Positions 18,608 through 27,080 of a stretch of DNA of 60,353 nucleotides are shown piece after piece. Positions within the stretch are counted from its first letter, which is position 1, and each line of letters starts with the position of its first letter. The notes beneath the pieces were generated by a model that saw only the letters and a list, made by a program, of their open reading frames with translations, did not search any database and had not been told where the DNA came from. The stretch is from Streptomyces cyaneus (lineage in GTDB: Bacteria; Actinomycetota; Actinomycetes; Streptomycetales; Streptomycetaceae), in assembly GCF_004028635.1 (NCBI RefSeq), contig NZ_RQJW01000025.1, forward strand, positions 1 to 60,353, written 5' to 3'. A program made the position numbers and the translations under genes.

Positions 18608-20038
18608 TCAGCGCGTACGGATCCAGACGGTCTTCTCTCTGGTCCACTGCGCGAAGGCGTCGGTGGACTTCTCCGCGCCGCCGAACCCCGACTGCTTCCA
18701 CCCGCCGAAGGGGGTGGTGATGTCGCCTTCGCTGTACGCGTTGACGGAGACCACCCCGGCTTCGATGCCCCGCGCGAGCCGGAGCGCTGCGTCGAGGTCG
18801 CGGGTCCACACCGAGGCGGCGAGCCCGTACTCGGTGGCGTTCGCCAACCGCACCGCCTCGTCCTGAGAGGCGAAAGTCTGGACGGTGACGACAGGGCCGA
18901 ACAGCTCCTTCGTGAGCACGTCGCTGCCCGCCGGGGCCCGGCTGATCACGGTGGGCGGGTAGTAGGCACCGCGCGGCGGAAGACCGTGCGGCAGCCCGCC
19001 GGTGTGGATCTGGGCTCCGGCGGAGCGGGCGGCGTCCACCGCCGACGCGACCCGGTCGAAGGCGGCACGGCTGATGAGCGGCCCCATCTGGGTGCGTGAG
19101 TCGGCGGGATCGCCGATGGTGAGGCTTTTCGCGGCGGCCGTGAACCGGTCCAGCACCTCCTCGGCGATGCTGTGGTGGACCAGGACGCGGGAGCCGGCGG
19201 TGCAGTTCTGCCCCATGGTCAGGAACGCGGCCTCGATCATGTTGTCGAGCAGTTCGTCGCCGTAGTCGAGCGCGTCCGCCATCAGGACCTGGGGGCTCTT
19301 GCCGCCCATCTCCAAGGAGACCCGCTTGAAGTTGGTCTCCGCCGCGTCGGCCAGGACGCGGCGTCCGGTGGCGGTGGATCCGGTGAACGACAGTGCGCGC
19401 ACGAGCGGGTTGCGGGCGAGCGCCGTACCGGTGACGGTGCCGTGGCCGGGAAGCACGGTGAGCACGCCGTCCGGCAGACCTGCCTCGGCCGCCAGTCCGG
19501 CCAGGTGCAGGGTGGAGCGCGGGGTGGCCTCGGCGGGCTTGAGCAGCAGGGAGTTGCCCGCGGCGAGCGCAGGGCCGACCTTCCAGGCGGCCATGGCCAG
19601 CGGGTAGTTCCAGGGCAGGATCGCGGCGGCCACCCCGACCGGTTCCCGGCTCACCAGGCCCAGGCTCTCGTGACCGGTGGGGGCGATGCGGCCGAAGACC
19701 TTGTCGGCCGCCTCCGCGAACCAGCGGATCGACTCGATCGCCCCGGGCACATCGCCGGTACGGCACTCGGTGATCGGTTTGCCCGCGTCCTCGCAGTCCA
19801 GCCGGGCGAGGAGCTCGGCGTCGCGCTCCATGAGGTCGGCCAGGCGTAGCAGGACAGCGGCTCGCTCACGCGGGGACCGGCCGGGCCAGACGCCGCTGAC
19901 GAAGACCTTGTGCGCCCGCTCCGCGGCGAGCGCGACGTCCTGCTCGCTCGCCGCCGGTACGGTCGTGATCAGCTCACCTGTCGCGGGATTGACGACGTCG
20001 AGCGTCCCGTGGGCATCCGTGACGTCCGTCCCGCTCAT
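18608..20038 (-). CDS. NAD-dependent aldehyde dehydrogenase
   Basis: This 476-residue ALDH-superfamily enzyme oxidises an aldehyde to the acid. The catalytic Glu is in LEMGGKSPQ, the nucleophile Cys in GQNCTAGSR, and a GSTATGRR turn forms the NAD site. The ATG at 20038 is taken because it overlaps the SDR stop (ATGA); a start 21 bases upstream is possible. As the last gene of the monooxygenase-SDR-ALDH operon it would complete a chain from alcohol or ester products to a carboxylate. Similarity to betaine-aldehyde and gamma-aminobutyraldehyde dehydrogenases does not fix the substrate. Confidence 0.9.
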   Translation of the reverse strand: MSGTDVTDAHGTLDVVNPATGELITTVPAASEQDVALAAERAHKVFVSGVWPGRSPRERAAVLLRLADLMERDAELLARLDCEDAGKPITECRTGDVPGAIESIRWFAEAADKVFGRIAPTGHESLGLVSREPVGVAAAILPWNYPLAMAAWKVGPALAAGNSLLLKPAEATPRSTLHLAGLAAEAGLPDGVLTVLPGHGTVTGTALARNPLVRALSFTGSTATGRRVLADAAETNFKRVSLEMGGKSPQVLMADALDYGDELLDNMIEAAFLTMGQNCTAGSRVLVHHSIAEEVLDRFTAAAKSLTIGDPADSRTQMGPLISRAAFDRVASAVDAARSAGAQIHTGGLPHGLPPRGAYYPPTVISRAPAGSDVLTKELFGPVVTVQTFASQDEAVRLANATEYGLAASVWTRDLDAALRLARGIEAGVVSVNAYSEGDITTPFGGWKQSGFGGAEKSTDAFAQWTREKTVWIRTR

Positions 20039-20913
20039 GCTTCCTCCACCAGTTCCCACCGGCCGCCGCCGCCCCGGCGGGCCAGTCCCCTGCGGCGCAG
20101 GTCCTCCAGATAGCGGGCCATGCCCCGCTCACCCCGCTTGCGGAACAGCGGGAAGAGCCTGGGCAGCAGGTTCGGCGCCAGCATCGCGCACCGCACCAGC
20201 CGGGACTCGCCGGGCCTGACGTAGGCCTCCAGGCGGGGCTTGTCCAGCAGGCTCACGACCGCCCTGACGACATCGGACGGCTGCTGCGGCGTGTCCTGGA
20301 ACTGCAGGGAGTTCCCGCCCTCGACGGCCTCCTGACGGAGCATCCGCGTGTCGGTCGCCGACGGCAGTACTGAGCCGGCCTGGATGCCCTTGTCCCGCAG
20401 GTCAAGGCCGATGGCGAGCATCGCGCCCCGCAGCCCGAACTTCGAGGCGGTGTAGACGGGGGTCTCGCCCAGCGGGAAGATCCCGCCGAGGGACACGGTC
20501 GTGATCACTCGGGGATCACCGGAGCTCCGCAGCAGCGGGACGGCGAGCCGGGTCGTGACCAGCGGGGCGACCAGGTTGACGTCGATCTCCCGCTCGATGC
20601 TCTCGACGCTGCGCACGTCGAAGCGCTCCGCGCTGGTCATGCCCACGTTGTTCACCAGGACGTCGATACGGCCGTGGGTGGCGGCGATGCCGTCGAGCAT
20701 CTGCTCCACCGCGGCGCGGTCCAGCAGGTCGCAGCCCAGCCCGGCATGCCCGCTCCCGGGCAGATCGGCAGCGGTCCGATTGGCCCGCAGCTCGTCGATG
20801 TCGACCACGAGGAGGCGGGCACCGCCCGCGGCGAAGCGGTGGCACAGGGCGCTGCCGATGCCTCCGGCGCCGCCGGTCACCAGGATGACCTTGTCACGGA
20901 AGTCGTACGTCAT
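20035..20913 (-). CDS. Short-chain dehydrogenase/reductase
   Basis: This 292-residue NAD(P)-dependent oxidoreductase has TGGAGGIG at residues 13-20, the NNVGM (NNAG-like) motif, a catalytic Ser in VSLGG and the active-site YTASK. The C-terminal 70 residues (FRKRGERGMARYLEDL) extend beyond the usual 250-residue SDR and are basic. It overlaps both neighbours by 4 bases, so stoichiometric production with the monooxygenase and aldehyde dehydrogenase is expected. It most likely interconverts an alcohol and a ketone or aldehyde in that pathway. Confidence 0.88.
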   Translation of the reverse strand: MTYDFRDKVILVTGGAGGIGSALCHRFAAGGARLLVVDIDELRANRTAADLPGSGHAGLGCDLLDRAAVEQMLDGIAATHGRIDVLVNNVGMTSAERFDVRSVESIEREIDVNLVAPLVTTRLAVPLLRSSGDPRVITTVSLGGIFPLGETPVYTASKFGLRGAMLAIGLDLRDKGIQAGSVLPSATDTRMLRQEAVEGGNSLQFQDTPQQPSDVVRAVVSLLDKPRLEAYVRPGESRLVRCAMLAPNLLPRLFPLFRKRGERGMARYLEDLRRRGLARRGGGGRWELVEEA

Positions 20914-22256
20914 GACGCGACCGCCTCCTGTCGCACGGACGTCGCCCGAGGCGGCAGGCCCGCGGTACGCCAGCCCATCCCCTGGGCGACCTTGCCGAGG
21001 TACTTCACGATGGCGTCGCTGTGGACGTAGCCGGTGTGGCGGGGCGAGTCGACGAACCGCAGTCCGCCGGACAGGTCCGGCCGGTCGCTGCGGATCATGC
21101 GGGCGAACCGCTCGGCGGTCGGCAGCCCGGCCCTCGCGTCCCGGATGAAGGAGGCGATCAACTGGGCCTGGCTGTCGAAGAGTTGGTAGGCCCCGGAGTT
21201 GGTCTCCACGAAGCCGACGCCGAACAGGCCGTCGTGCTCGCGGGAGAAGGAGGACAGGTAGAGGTCGGGGTGCTGCTCGTCGCCGAAGTACTTCTGCGCG
21301 ACGGGGACTTTGTGGACGTATCCCGTGGCCAGCAGGATCAGGTCGAAGTCGTCGCTGGTGCCGTCGGTGAAGTGCACCGTCCGGCCCTCGGCGCGTGCGA
21401 TGCCGGGCCTGGCCGTGATGTCGCCGTGCTGGAGGTGGTGGATCAGCAGCGAGTTGATGGCCGGGTGGGTCTCGAACAGCTTGTGGTCGGGCTTTTGCAG
21501 ACCGAGCCTGCGAGGGTCACCGTTGAGCAGCCGCAGCAGGCCGCCGAACAGCTTCTGCTGCAGCCACATCGGCAGGTGGGGTCCGCCCGCGGCGATGGTG
21601 TCCACGGGCCGGCCGAACAGGTGCTTGGGTATGAACCAGTATCCGCGGCGCATGCTGATCGCCGCGTGGTCGGCGGACCGCGCCGCATCGCAGGCGATGT
21701 CCAGCCCGGAGTTCCCCGCACCCACCACCAGCACCCGCCTGCCCCGCAGTTCAGCGCTGTTGCGGTAGGTGACCGTGTGGCGGACCTCGCCGGTGAAGTC
21801 TCCGGGGAGGTCGGGGACGTTGGGGTGCCACTGCGCGCCCGTACACACGACGACCTGCCGGTGTGTGCCGGCCCGCCCGTCGGCCCGCGTGACCGTCCAG
21901 GTGCCGTCCGGGTTCTTCTCCACGCTGCGGACCTCTGTGCCGAACTCGATCCGGTCCCTGAGTCCGTACGCCTCGGCGAACGACGTCAGATAGGACAGGA
22001 TCTGCCGGTGCGGCGGGTAGTCGGCGAAGTGATCCGGCATCGGACAGCCGCCGAAGCCGGAGAGGGTCCTGCTGGAGATGAAGTGGGCCGACTCGTACAT
22101 CGGGCTGCCCGGGTTGTCGATGTCCCACAGTCCGCCCGGTCCGGTGTGCCGCTCGATGTGCGTGTACGGCAGGTCCCGCTCGGCCAGCGCCCTCGCGACG
22201 GCCAGCCCTGCGGGGCCCGCACCGATCACACAGGTGTCGTAGTGGTTCTCACTCAC
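20910..22256 (-). CDS. Flavin-containing monooxygenase (FMO/Baeyer-Villiger type)
   Basis: This 448-residue enzyme has an FAD motif GAGPAGLA at residues 12-19 and an NADPH motif GAGNSGLD in the middle. The intervening FMO-type segment (CPMPDHFADYPPHRQILSYL) is close to the FxGxxxHxxxY/F fingerprint region of class B monooxygenases, though the exact fingerprint is degenerate here. It could oxygenate a ketone, amine or sulfide. Being first in the operon with an SDR and ALDH suggests degradation of a ketone or terpenoid-like compound (inference). Transcription starts in the 22257-22480 gap. Confidence 0.87.
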   Translation of the reverse strand: MSENHYDTCVIGAGPAGLAVARALAERDLPYTHIERHTGPGGLWDIDNPGSPMYESAHFISSRTLSGFGGCPMPDHFADYPPHRQILSYLTSFAEAYGLRDRIEFGTEVRSVEKNPDGTWTVTRADGRAGTHRQVVVCTGAQWHPNVPDLPGDFTGEVRHTVTYRNSAELRGRRVLVVGAGNSGLDIACDAARSADHAAISMRRGYWFIPKHLFGRPVDTIAAGGPHLPMWLQQKLFGGLLRLLNGDPRRLGLQKPDHKLFETHPAINSLLIHHLQHGDITARPGIARAEGRTVHFTDGTSDDFDLILLATGYVHKVPVAQKYFGDEQHPDLYLSSFSREHDGLFGVGFVETNSGAYQLFDSQAQLIASFIRDARAGLPTAERFARMIRSDRPDLSGGLRFVDSPRHTGYVHSDAIVKYLGKVAQGMGWRTAGLPPRATSVRQEAVAS

Positions 22257-22483
22257 CAGTCCGCCTCCATTCCCGATGTCTCACGTGTTGTGGGGAACCT
22301 ATGCACCGGGCGGGCGGCGGGAACTGACCCATGCGGCCACAGAGGGGACCGCAGCGGCCAGAGGCAGGCCGCTGCCGCCGGGCCGCCGCGATCAGGACTT
22401 GTCCGTCGTACAACCCGGACTGAAGTGCTCACTCGGCCTCGGCGGCGGAGGAGGGCGCGAGCCCGCGCTCGGCCCTGCTCCGG

Positions 22484-22510
22484 CGCCTTCGCCAGGAACC
22501 AGTGGTACGT
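22484..22510 (+). repeat. 27-bp exact copy of the Rieske oxygenase gene 5' region
   Basis: Bases 22484-22510 are identical to 27095-27121, which encode AFARNQWYV at the start of the intact Rieske gene. Here the same reading frame gives GAFARNQWYVR and then TAG. The bases on either side do not match. The 380-base gap 22257-22637 otherwise holds the upstream region of the monooxygenase operon and a hairpin, with no intact gene. The copy is a gene remnant or one arm of a long direct repeat (4611 bp apart). Confidence 0.75.
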
Positions 22511-22530
22511 GCGCTAGCCGTTCTGTCCAC

Positions 22531-22572
22531 GCGGATGTGCCTCCGACCGACCCCGGCCGGAGACACATCCGC
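22531..22572 (+). terminator. Orphan hairpin terminator after the Rieske remnant
   Basis: Arms GCGGATGTGCCTCCG (22531-22545) and CGGAGACACATCCGC (22558-22572) pair over 14 of 15 positions with a 12-base loop. It follows a stub that is only the beginning of a gene, so it may be the terminator of a gene whose body has been lost; it also shields the sirtuin gene from upstream transcription. Confidence 0.65.
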
Positions 22573-22637
22573 ATCCGAGCCACCGGCGCCATCGACAGCG
22601 GAAACGGGGGTGGCAGCCGGTTCCGTACCCTGGCGGC

Positions 22638-23549
22638 ATGCGCATGCGCCCCACTGTGAGCTGGACCCCGACCGCGGATCTGCCGCCGGGCACCACGGAT
22701 CTGGAGCCGGTCGCCGGTCTGTTGAGCACTGGTGGTGTGCTGGTTCTCAGCGGGGCGGGCATCTCCACGGAGTCGGGCATCCCCGACTACCGCGGCGAGG
22801 GCGGGAGCCTGAGCCGGCACACTCCGATGACCTACCAGGACTTCACCGCCAGTGGCCAGGCCCGGCGCCGGTACTGGGCGCGCAGCCACCTCGGCTGGCG
22901 CACCTTCGGCCGCGCCCGCCCCAACGCCGGACACCGGGCCGTGGCCGCGTTCGCGCGGCACGGCCTGCTCTCGGGCGTGATCACCCAGAACGTCGACGGC
23001 CTGCACCAGGCCGCCGGCACCGAGGGCGTCGTGGAACTGCACGGCAGCCTGGCTCGGGTCGTCTGTCTTTCCTGCGGCGCCTTCAGCCCGCGCCGCGAAC
23101 TCGCCCGGCGGCTGGAGGAGGCCAATGCGGGCTTCGAGCCGGTGGCCGCCGGAATCAACCCGGACGGCGACGCCGACCTCACCGACGCACAGGTCGGGGA
23201 CTTCCGCGTGCTGCCCTGCACGGTCTGCGGCGGCATCCTCAAACCGGACGTGGTGTTCTTCGGCGAAACCGTTCCGCCGCCGCGGGTCGAGCACTGCCGC
23301 GAACTGGTCCGCGAGGCTGCCTCGCTGCTGGTCCTGGGTTCCTCGCTGACGGTGATGTCCGGGCTCCGGTTCGTCCGCCAGGCAGCCCAGGCCGGGAAGC
23401 CGGTGCTGATCGTCAATCGGGACCAGACCCGCGGCGACCGGCACGCCCTCACCCGGGTCGCGCTCCCGCTGGGAACGGCTCTCACCACCGTGGCCGGCCG
23501 ACTGGGCATCCCCGTCGACGATGAGGCGACGGCCCGGGCGAACGAGTGA
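22638..23549 (+). CDS. NAD-dependent protein deacylase, sirtuin (Sir2)
   Basis: This 303-residue sirtuin removes acyl groups from protein lysines using NAD. GAGIST at residues 39-44, QNVDGLH near 117-123 and catalytic His135 (ELHGSL) are intact; the zinc ligands are Cys143, Cys146, Cys194 and Cys197, with a long insert between the pairs. SGIPDYRGEGG and the FGETVPP segment resemble the SIRT4-like (class II) group. It is the only clearly undamaged gene besides the flavodoxin in the decay zone 22.3-27.0 kb. Regulation and targets are not evident. Confidence 0.9.
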   Translation: MRMRPTVSWTPTADLPPGTTDLEPVAGLLSTGGVLVLSGAGISTESGIPDYRGEGGSLSRHTPMTYQDFTASGQARRRYWARSHLGWRTFGRARPNAGHRAVAAFARHGLLSGVITQNVDGLHQAAGTEGVVELHGSLARVVCLSCGAFSPRRELARRLEEANAGFEPVAAGINPDGDADLTDAQVGDFRVLPCTVCGGILKPDVVFFGETVPPPRVEHCRELVREAASLLVLGSSLTVMSGLRFVRQAAQAGKPVLIVNRDQTRGDRHALTRVALPLGTALTTVAGRLGIPVDDEATARANE

Positions 23550-23716
23550 CGGTCGCTGGGCGTCACCGACCGGCAGTTGTGTCCCGACACCGGCAATGGC
23601 CTCTCTTACACGCATCGCCTGCCAGATCGCGCCGTGCCAGGGAACGGTGTTCAGGGGCATGACACGGCCCCCTACACGCCTACAGGCCAGTCACCTCCAT
23701 CCGCACACTCGAAGGC

Positions 23717-23934
23717 ATGACACGTGAGCAGCCCGCCAGCGGGGGCACCGAGCTGGGCAGCTTCCTGCGCGCCCACCGGGTCCGGACCACCCCGGCCGAG
23801 GCCGGCCTCACGGTCGGCCCGGGACTGCGCCGCACGCCCGGTCTGCGCCGTGAGGAACTGGCCACCCTCGCCGGCATCAGCATCGACTACTACGCCCGCC
23901 TGGAACGCGGCAAGGAACCCGGCCCGGCCCGGCC
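23717..23934 (+). pseudogene. N-terminal fragment of an XRE-family regulator
   Basis: The frame from ATG 23717 encodes the conserved start of a Streptomyces XRE/MmyB-type regulator: GSFLRAHRVRTTP, GLRRTPGLRREELATLAGISIDYY (partial quote of the helix-turn-helix) and LERGKE. Homology stops near codon 68, where the DNA passes directly into aldo-keto reductase sequence in another frame. The remaining 110 codons of this frame are out-of-frame reductase. The whole ligand-binding domain is gone, so at most a truncated DNA-binding peptide could be made. Confidence 0.7.
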
Positions 23935-24833
23935 GTCGTCGACGACAAGGACGGCATCGCCCTCATCCGCGCCGCCGTCGACCAGGGCGTCACCTTCTTC
24001 GACACCGCCCAGGTCTACGGCCCGTTCACCAACGAGGAACTGGTCGGGCAGGCCCTGGCACCCGTACGCGACGACGTCGTCATCGCCACCAAGTTCGGCT
24101 TCTCCTACGACGGCTCCCGGTCCACCGGCCTGGACAGCCGCCCCGAGCACATCCGGGCCACGGTGGAGGACTCCCTGCGCCGGCTGGGCGTGGACAGCAT
24201 CGACCTGCTCTACCAGCACCGTGTCGACCCCGACGTGCCGATCGAGGAGGTCGCCGGTGCGGTGAAGGGACTCATCGAGGCGGGCAAGGTCAAGCACTTC
24301 GGCCTGTCCGAGGCCGGGGTGGACGTCATCCGCCGCGCCCACGCCGTACAGCCGGTCACGGCCCTGCAGAGCGAGTACTCCCTGTGGTGGCGCGAGCCCG
24401 AGGAGCGGATCCTGCCCACGCTGCTCGAACTCGGCATCGGCTTCGTCCCCTTCAGCCCGCTGGGCAAGGGTTTCCTGACCGGCGCGATCTCCAGCACCAC
24501 GTCCTTCGGCGACTCCGACCTGCGAGGCAGCCTGCCGCGGTTCACCGAGGAGGCCCGCGCGGCCAACCAGGCCCTCGTCGACCTGTTGTCGGCCGTCGCC
24601 GCCCGCAACGGCACCACCAACGCCCAGATCGCGCTGGCCTGGCTGCTCGCCCAGCACCCCTGGATCGTGCCGATCCCCGGCACCACGAAGATCCACCGTC
24701 TGCGGGAGAACACGGGCGCGGTGGACATCGAGCTCGCCCCCGAGGACCTGGCGGAGATCACCGAGGCGGCCGCCGGATCGACGTCAGCGGCGACCGCTAC
24801 CCGGAGCACATGCAGCGATGGATCAACCGCTGA
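23935..24833 (+). pseudogene. Aldo-keto reductase lacking its N terminus and frameshifted near the end
   Basis: From 23935 one frame encodes VVDDKDGIALIRAAVDQGVT and continues with the catalytic tetrad of the family: Asp and Tyr in FFDTAQVYG, Lys in VIATKFGF, His in LLYQHRVD. The first 35-40 residues (start codon and first strands) are missing because the DNA is fused to an XRE fragment. Near 24777 the frame is lost: the normal ending IDVSGDRYPEHMQRW is encoded in a different frame up to 24833. The first usable start in the main frame would be GTG 24163, deleting the tetrad Asp, Tyr and Lys. It is therefore a pseudogene. Confidence 0.75.
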
Positions 24834-25558
24834 ACCCGCCCGCGGGGCAACGCGGCACCCGGCAAGGCAAACCCGCCGCGCCGGGACGCCGCGCGCTCCT
24901 TCGCGGCGTACTCCTGGGAGGAGCGACCGTCATGACCGGTGTCCAGATCACCGGCTGTTCCCCGTCGCGGTCGAGCGACACGGCGCCGGGGGACGACGAG
25001 CGCCCCGCCACCACGGCCTCGCCCGGGAGTCGGAGTCGGGTCCTGCTGGCCTACTTCTCCCGGCCGGGCGAGAACTACTCCCACGGCGGGCGTACGAACC
25101 TCAAGACCGGCAACACCGAAGTCCTCGCCCGCATGATCGGCGGGCACATCGAGTGCGACGTGCACCGTATCGAAGCCGTCGACCCCTACTCCGACGACTA
25201 CGACGCGACGGTCGCCCGCAACGTCCGCGAACAGGACGCCGACGCACGGCCCGCCATCGCCAACCCCCTGGCCTCGATCGACGGTTACGACGTGGTGCTG
25301 CCGGCCAGTCCCATCTGGAACGTCCGGGCGCCCATGATCATGTCGACCTTCGCCGACAGGTACGACTTCCGCGGCAAGACGGTCCATCCGGTCACGACGC
25401 ATGCGATGAGCGGGCTGGGTAGCACCGAGCGCGACTACGCGGCCTCCTGCCCGGGCGCGACCATCGGTGAAGGGCTCGCGGTGCGCGGCGAGGAAGTCCG
25501 GAAAGCCGATGCCGAAGTCCGGTCGTGGCTGCGGCGCATCGGCGTCCTCCAGAACTGA
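24818..25558 (+). CDS. Exported flavodoxin-family lipoprotein
   Basis: This 246-residue protein starts at an ATG inside the end of the reductase relic. A twin-arginine segment (RRALLRG) and a hydrophobic stretch ending QITGC form a Tat/lipoprotein signal with Cys at about 48. The mature domain is flavodoxin-like: LLAYFSRPGENY with an FMN-phosphate loop around GRTNLKTGNTEVLARMI, and PIWNVRAPMIMSTF. Such proteins carry electrons or act as exported quinone/sugar-linked reductases. It is apparently intact, but it lies between two damaged loci. The start is uncertain because a downstream start would still keep the signal. Confidence 0.78.
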   Translation: MDQPLNPPAGQRGTRQGKPAAPGRRALLRGVLLGGATVMTGVQITGCSPSRSSDTAPGDDERPATTASPGSRSRVLLAYFSRPGENYSHGGRTNLKTGNTEVLARMIGGHIECDVHRIEAVDPYSDDYDATVARNVREQDADARPAIANPLASIDGYDVVLPASPIWNVRAPMIMSTFADRYDFRGKTVHPVTTHAMSGLGSTERDYAASCPGATIGEGLAVRGEEVRKADAEVRSWLRRIGVLQN

Positions 25559-25571
25559 CCCCGCTTCTCGA

Positions 25572-25594
25572 ACGGGACAGTCTGACAGTCCCGT
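25572..25594 (+). terminator. Hairpin terminator after the flavodoxin gene
   Basis: ACGGGAC (25572-25578) and GTCCCGT (25588-25594) form a 7-bp stem with a 9-base loop, starting 14 bases after the flavodoxin stop. The rest of the gap to 25793 shows no gene. Confidence 0.6.
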
Positions 25595-25793
25595 GCCATG
25601 TGCGACAGGTGGGAGAGGGGCCCTGTCACACCCTGGCTGGTCAATACCTGGCAAAACCCGCCCTGCCACACGTCCGGTCGGCCCACCAGGCTGAGGGCGG
25701 AAGCCGAAATGCCGTGCGGGGCAACGGTGAACTCCGTCGTGGGCTCACGCCGATCAGCAAGTCCCCCAACTCCCCTGAGTCGAGAGAGTGAGC

Positions 25794-26270
25794 ATGTCTA
25801 CCGAAACCCCCGAGTAGCCACGTCTCCCCCCACCCGGGCCGCGTCCGCACCGTGGCGCCGTGCCTTCATCGCAACGACCTCCGCGGCGGGCGGTCTGATC
25901 GCGGGTCCCTCGCTTGTCGGCGCCGAGGAGGTCGCTGCCGCCGAGGCGGCGCCGGGCAGCCGCGTCTCGTTGACCGTCAACGGCGAGCGGCACACCGTCA
26001 CGGTCGACAACCGCACCTCGCTGCTGGATCTGCTGCGCGAGCACCTCGGTCTGACCGGTTCCAAGAAGGGCTGTAACGCGGGGGCCTGCGGGGCGTGCAC
26101 GGTTCTGGTCGACGGTCGGCGGGTCAACTCCTGTCTGACGCCGGCGGTGCGGCTGGAGGGCGCCGAGGTCACCACCATCGAGGGTTTGGCCAAGGGTGAT
26201 CAACTGCATCCCCTGCAACAGGCGTTCATCGACCAGGACGCCTTCCAGTGCGGCTACTGCACGCCCGGCC
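25794..26270 (+). pseudogene. [2Fe-2S] subunit of a xanthine-dehydrogenase-like enzyme, frameshifted and truncated
   Basis: The expected start ATG 25794 (after GAGAGTGAGC) reads MSTETPE then TAG; the rest of the protein continues in another frame from about 25799 (TSPPTRAASAPWRRAF, an export signal region). The plant-type cluster (GCNAGACGACTVL plus SCLTPAV) is complete. The second cluster is cut after CGYCTPG, losing the CRC half, where the DNA switches at about 26268 to phosphotransferase sequence. Family members (YagT type) are small subunits of molybdenum hydroxylases; no large subunit is nearby. Two lesions make it non-functional. Confidence 0.72.
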
Positions 26271-26807
26271 ATGACCGCCTTGGCCGGACTTATGGCCCGG
26301 CTGCACTCCGTCCCGGCGCCCGAGGGCCTGCGCAGCCTCGGTGACGTCGCGCGCGACATGCTGGCGTCCGTGCCGGCGGCCGTCGCCGCCCTGCCGGCCC
26401 CCGAGGACCAGCGGCGGCTGCACGGCTGGGCGTCGGCACTCACCGAGCTGGCCGACGAGCCCGGCGACCGGATGCTGCACTGGGACCTGCACTACGACAA
26501 CGTGCTCGCCGCCGAGCGCGAGCCGTGGCTGGCCATCGACCCCGAACCCCTCGTCGGCGATCCGGGCTTCGACCTGTGGCCGGCGCTCGACACCGGCTGG
26601 GAGAAACTCCACCCCACCGGGGACGCTCCCCGGGCGGTGCGGCGCCGCTTCGACCTGCTGACCGAGGCGCTCGGCCTGGACCGCCGGCGCGCGGCCGGCT
26701 GGACCCTGGCCCGGCTGCTGCAGAACACGCTGTGGGACATCGAGGACGGGCGGACCACCATCGAGCCCTCCCAGACCGCCGTGGCCGAGGCACTGCCCCG
26801 CCATTGA
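26271..26807 (+). pseudogene. C-terminal half of an aminoglycoside (streptomycin 6-kinase-like) phosphotransferase
   Basis: An open frame of 178 codons from ATG 26271 encodes only the C-lobe of an APH/streptomycin-6-kinase-like enzyme. The catalytic loop HWDLHYDN and the metal site IDPEPLVGDPGFDLWP are intact. The ATP-binding N-lobe is missing, because the gene is joined directly to the [2Fe-2S] subunit fragment. The ATG has no ribosome site (CCCGGCC precedes it). Without an N-lobe, kinase activity and resistance are not expected. Confidence 0.72.
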
Positions 26808-26842
26808 ACACGTCACCGCCGAGCGGAGAGGTGACCTGAGTC

Positions 26843-26890
26843 ATGAGCACTCCCACTCCCGTGACCGGCGAGCTCACCCCGGTCTCCTGA
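26843..26890 (+). pseudogene. 15-codon gene stub with a good ribosome site
   Basis: GGAGAGGT (26825-26832) precedes ATG 26843, which reads MSTPTPVTGELTPVS and then TGA. If the TGA were a sense codon the frame would continue LFAIHQ, similar in feel to the start of a helical domain protein. This looks like the beginning of another decayed gene rather than a designed short peptide. The remaining bases to 27080 hold the upstream region of the Rieske gene; no clear operator was found there. Confidence 0.4.
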
Positions 26891-27080
26891 CTCTTCGCAA
26901 TTCATCAAAGCTGCAGCGACATAAGTCGTAGGCGCCCACTCGGGTCGAACTCGGCTGATCCAGATCAACCCTCTGAACAGGCCTCTTACATCGGCCCTTC
27001 CGTGAGGCGGAAGCAGTATTGCGCCCCCGTGACGCCCTTCCGGACGATGTCGCCATCACAGAGAGACGGGAGCCGCAACG

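Noticed and set aside
21021..22517. A 498-codon plus-strand frame ending in AFARNQWYVR
   Set aside because: It is antisense to the flavin monooxygenase for most of its length; only the last 9-10 codons are meaningful, as the Rieske remnant.
26271..26807. Functional aminoglycoside resistance gene
   Set aside because: Only the C-lobe is present; the ATP-binding N-lobe and the ribosome site are missing, so resistance is not expected.
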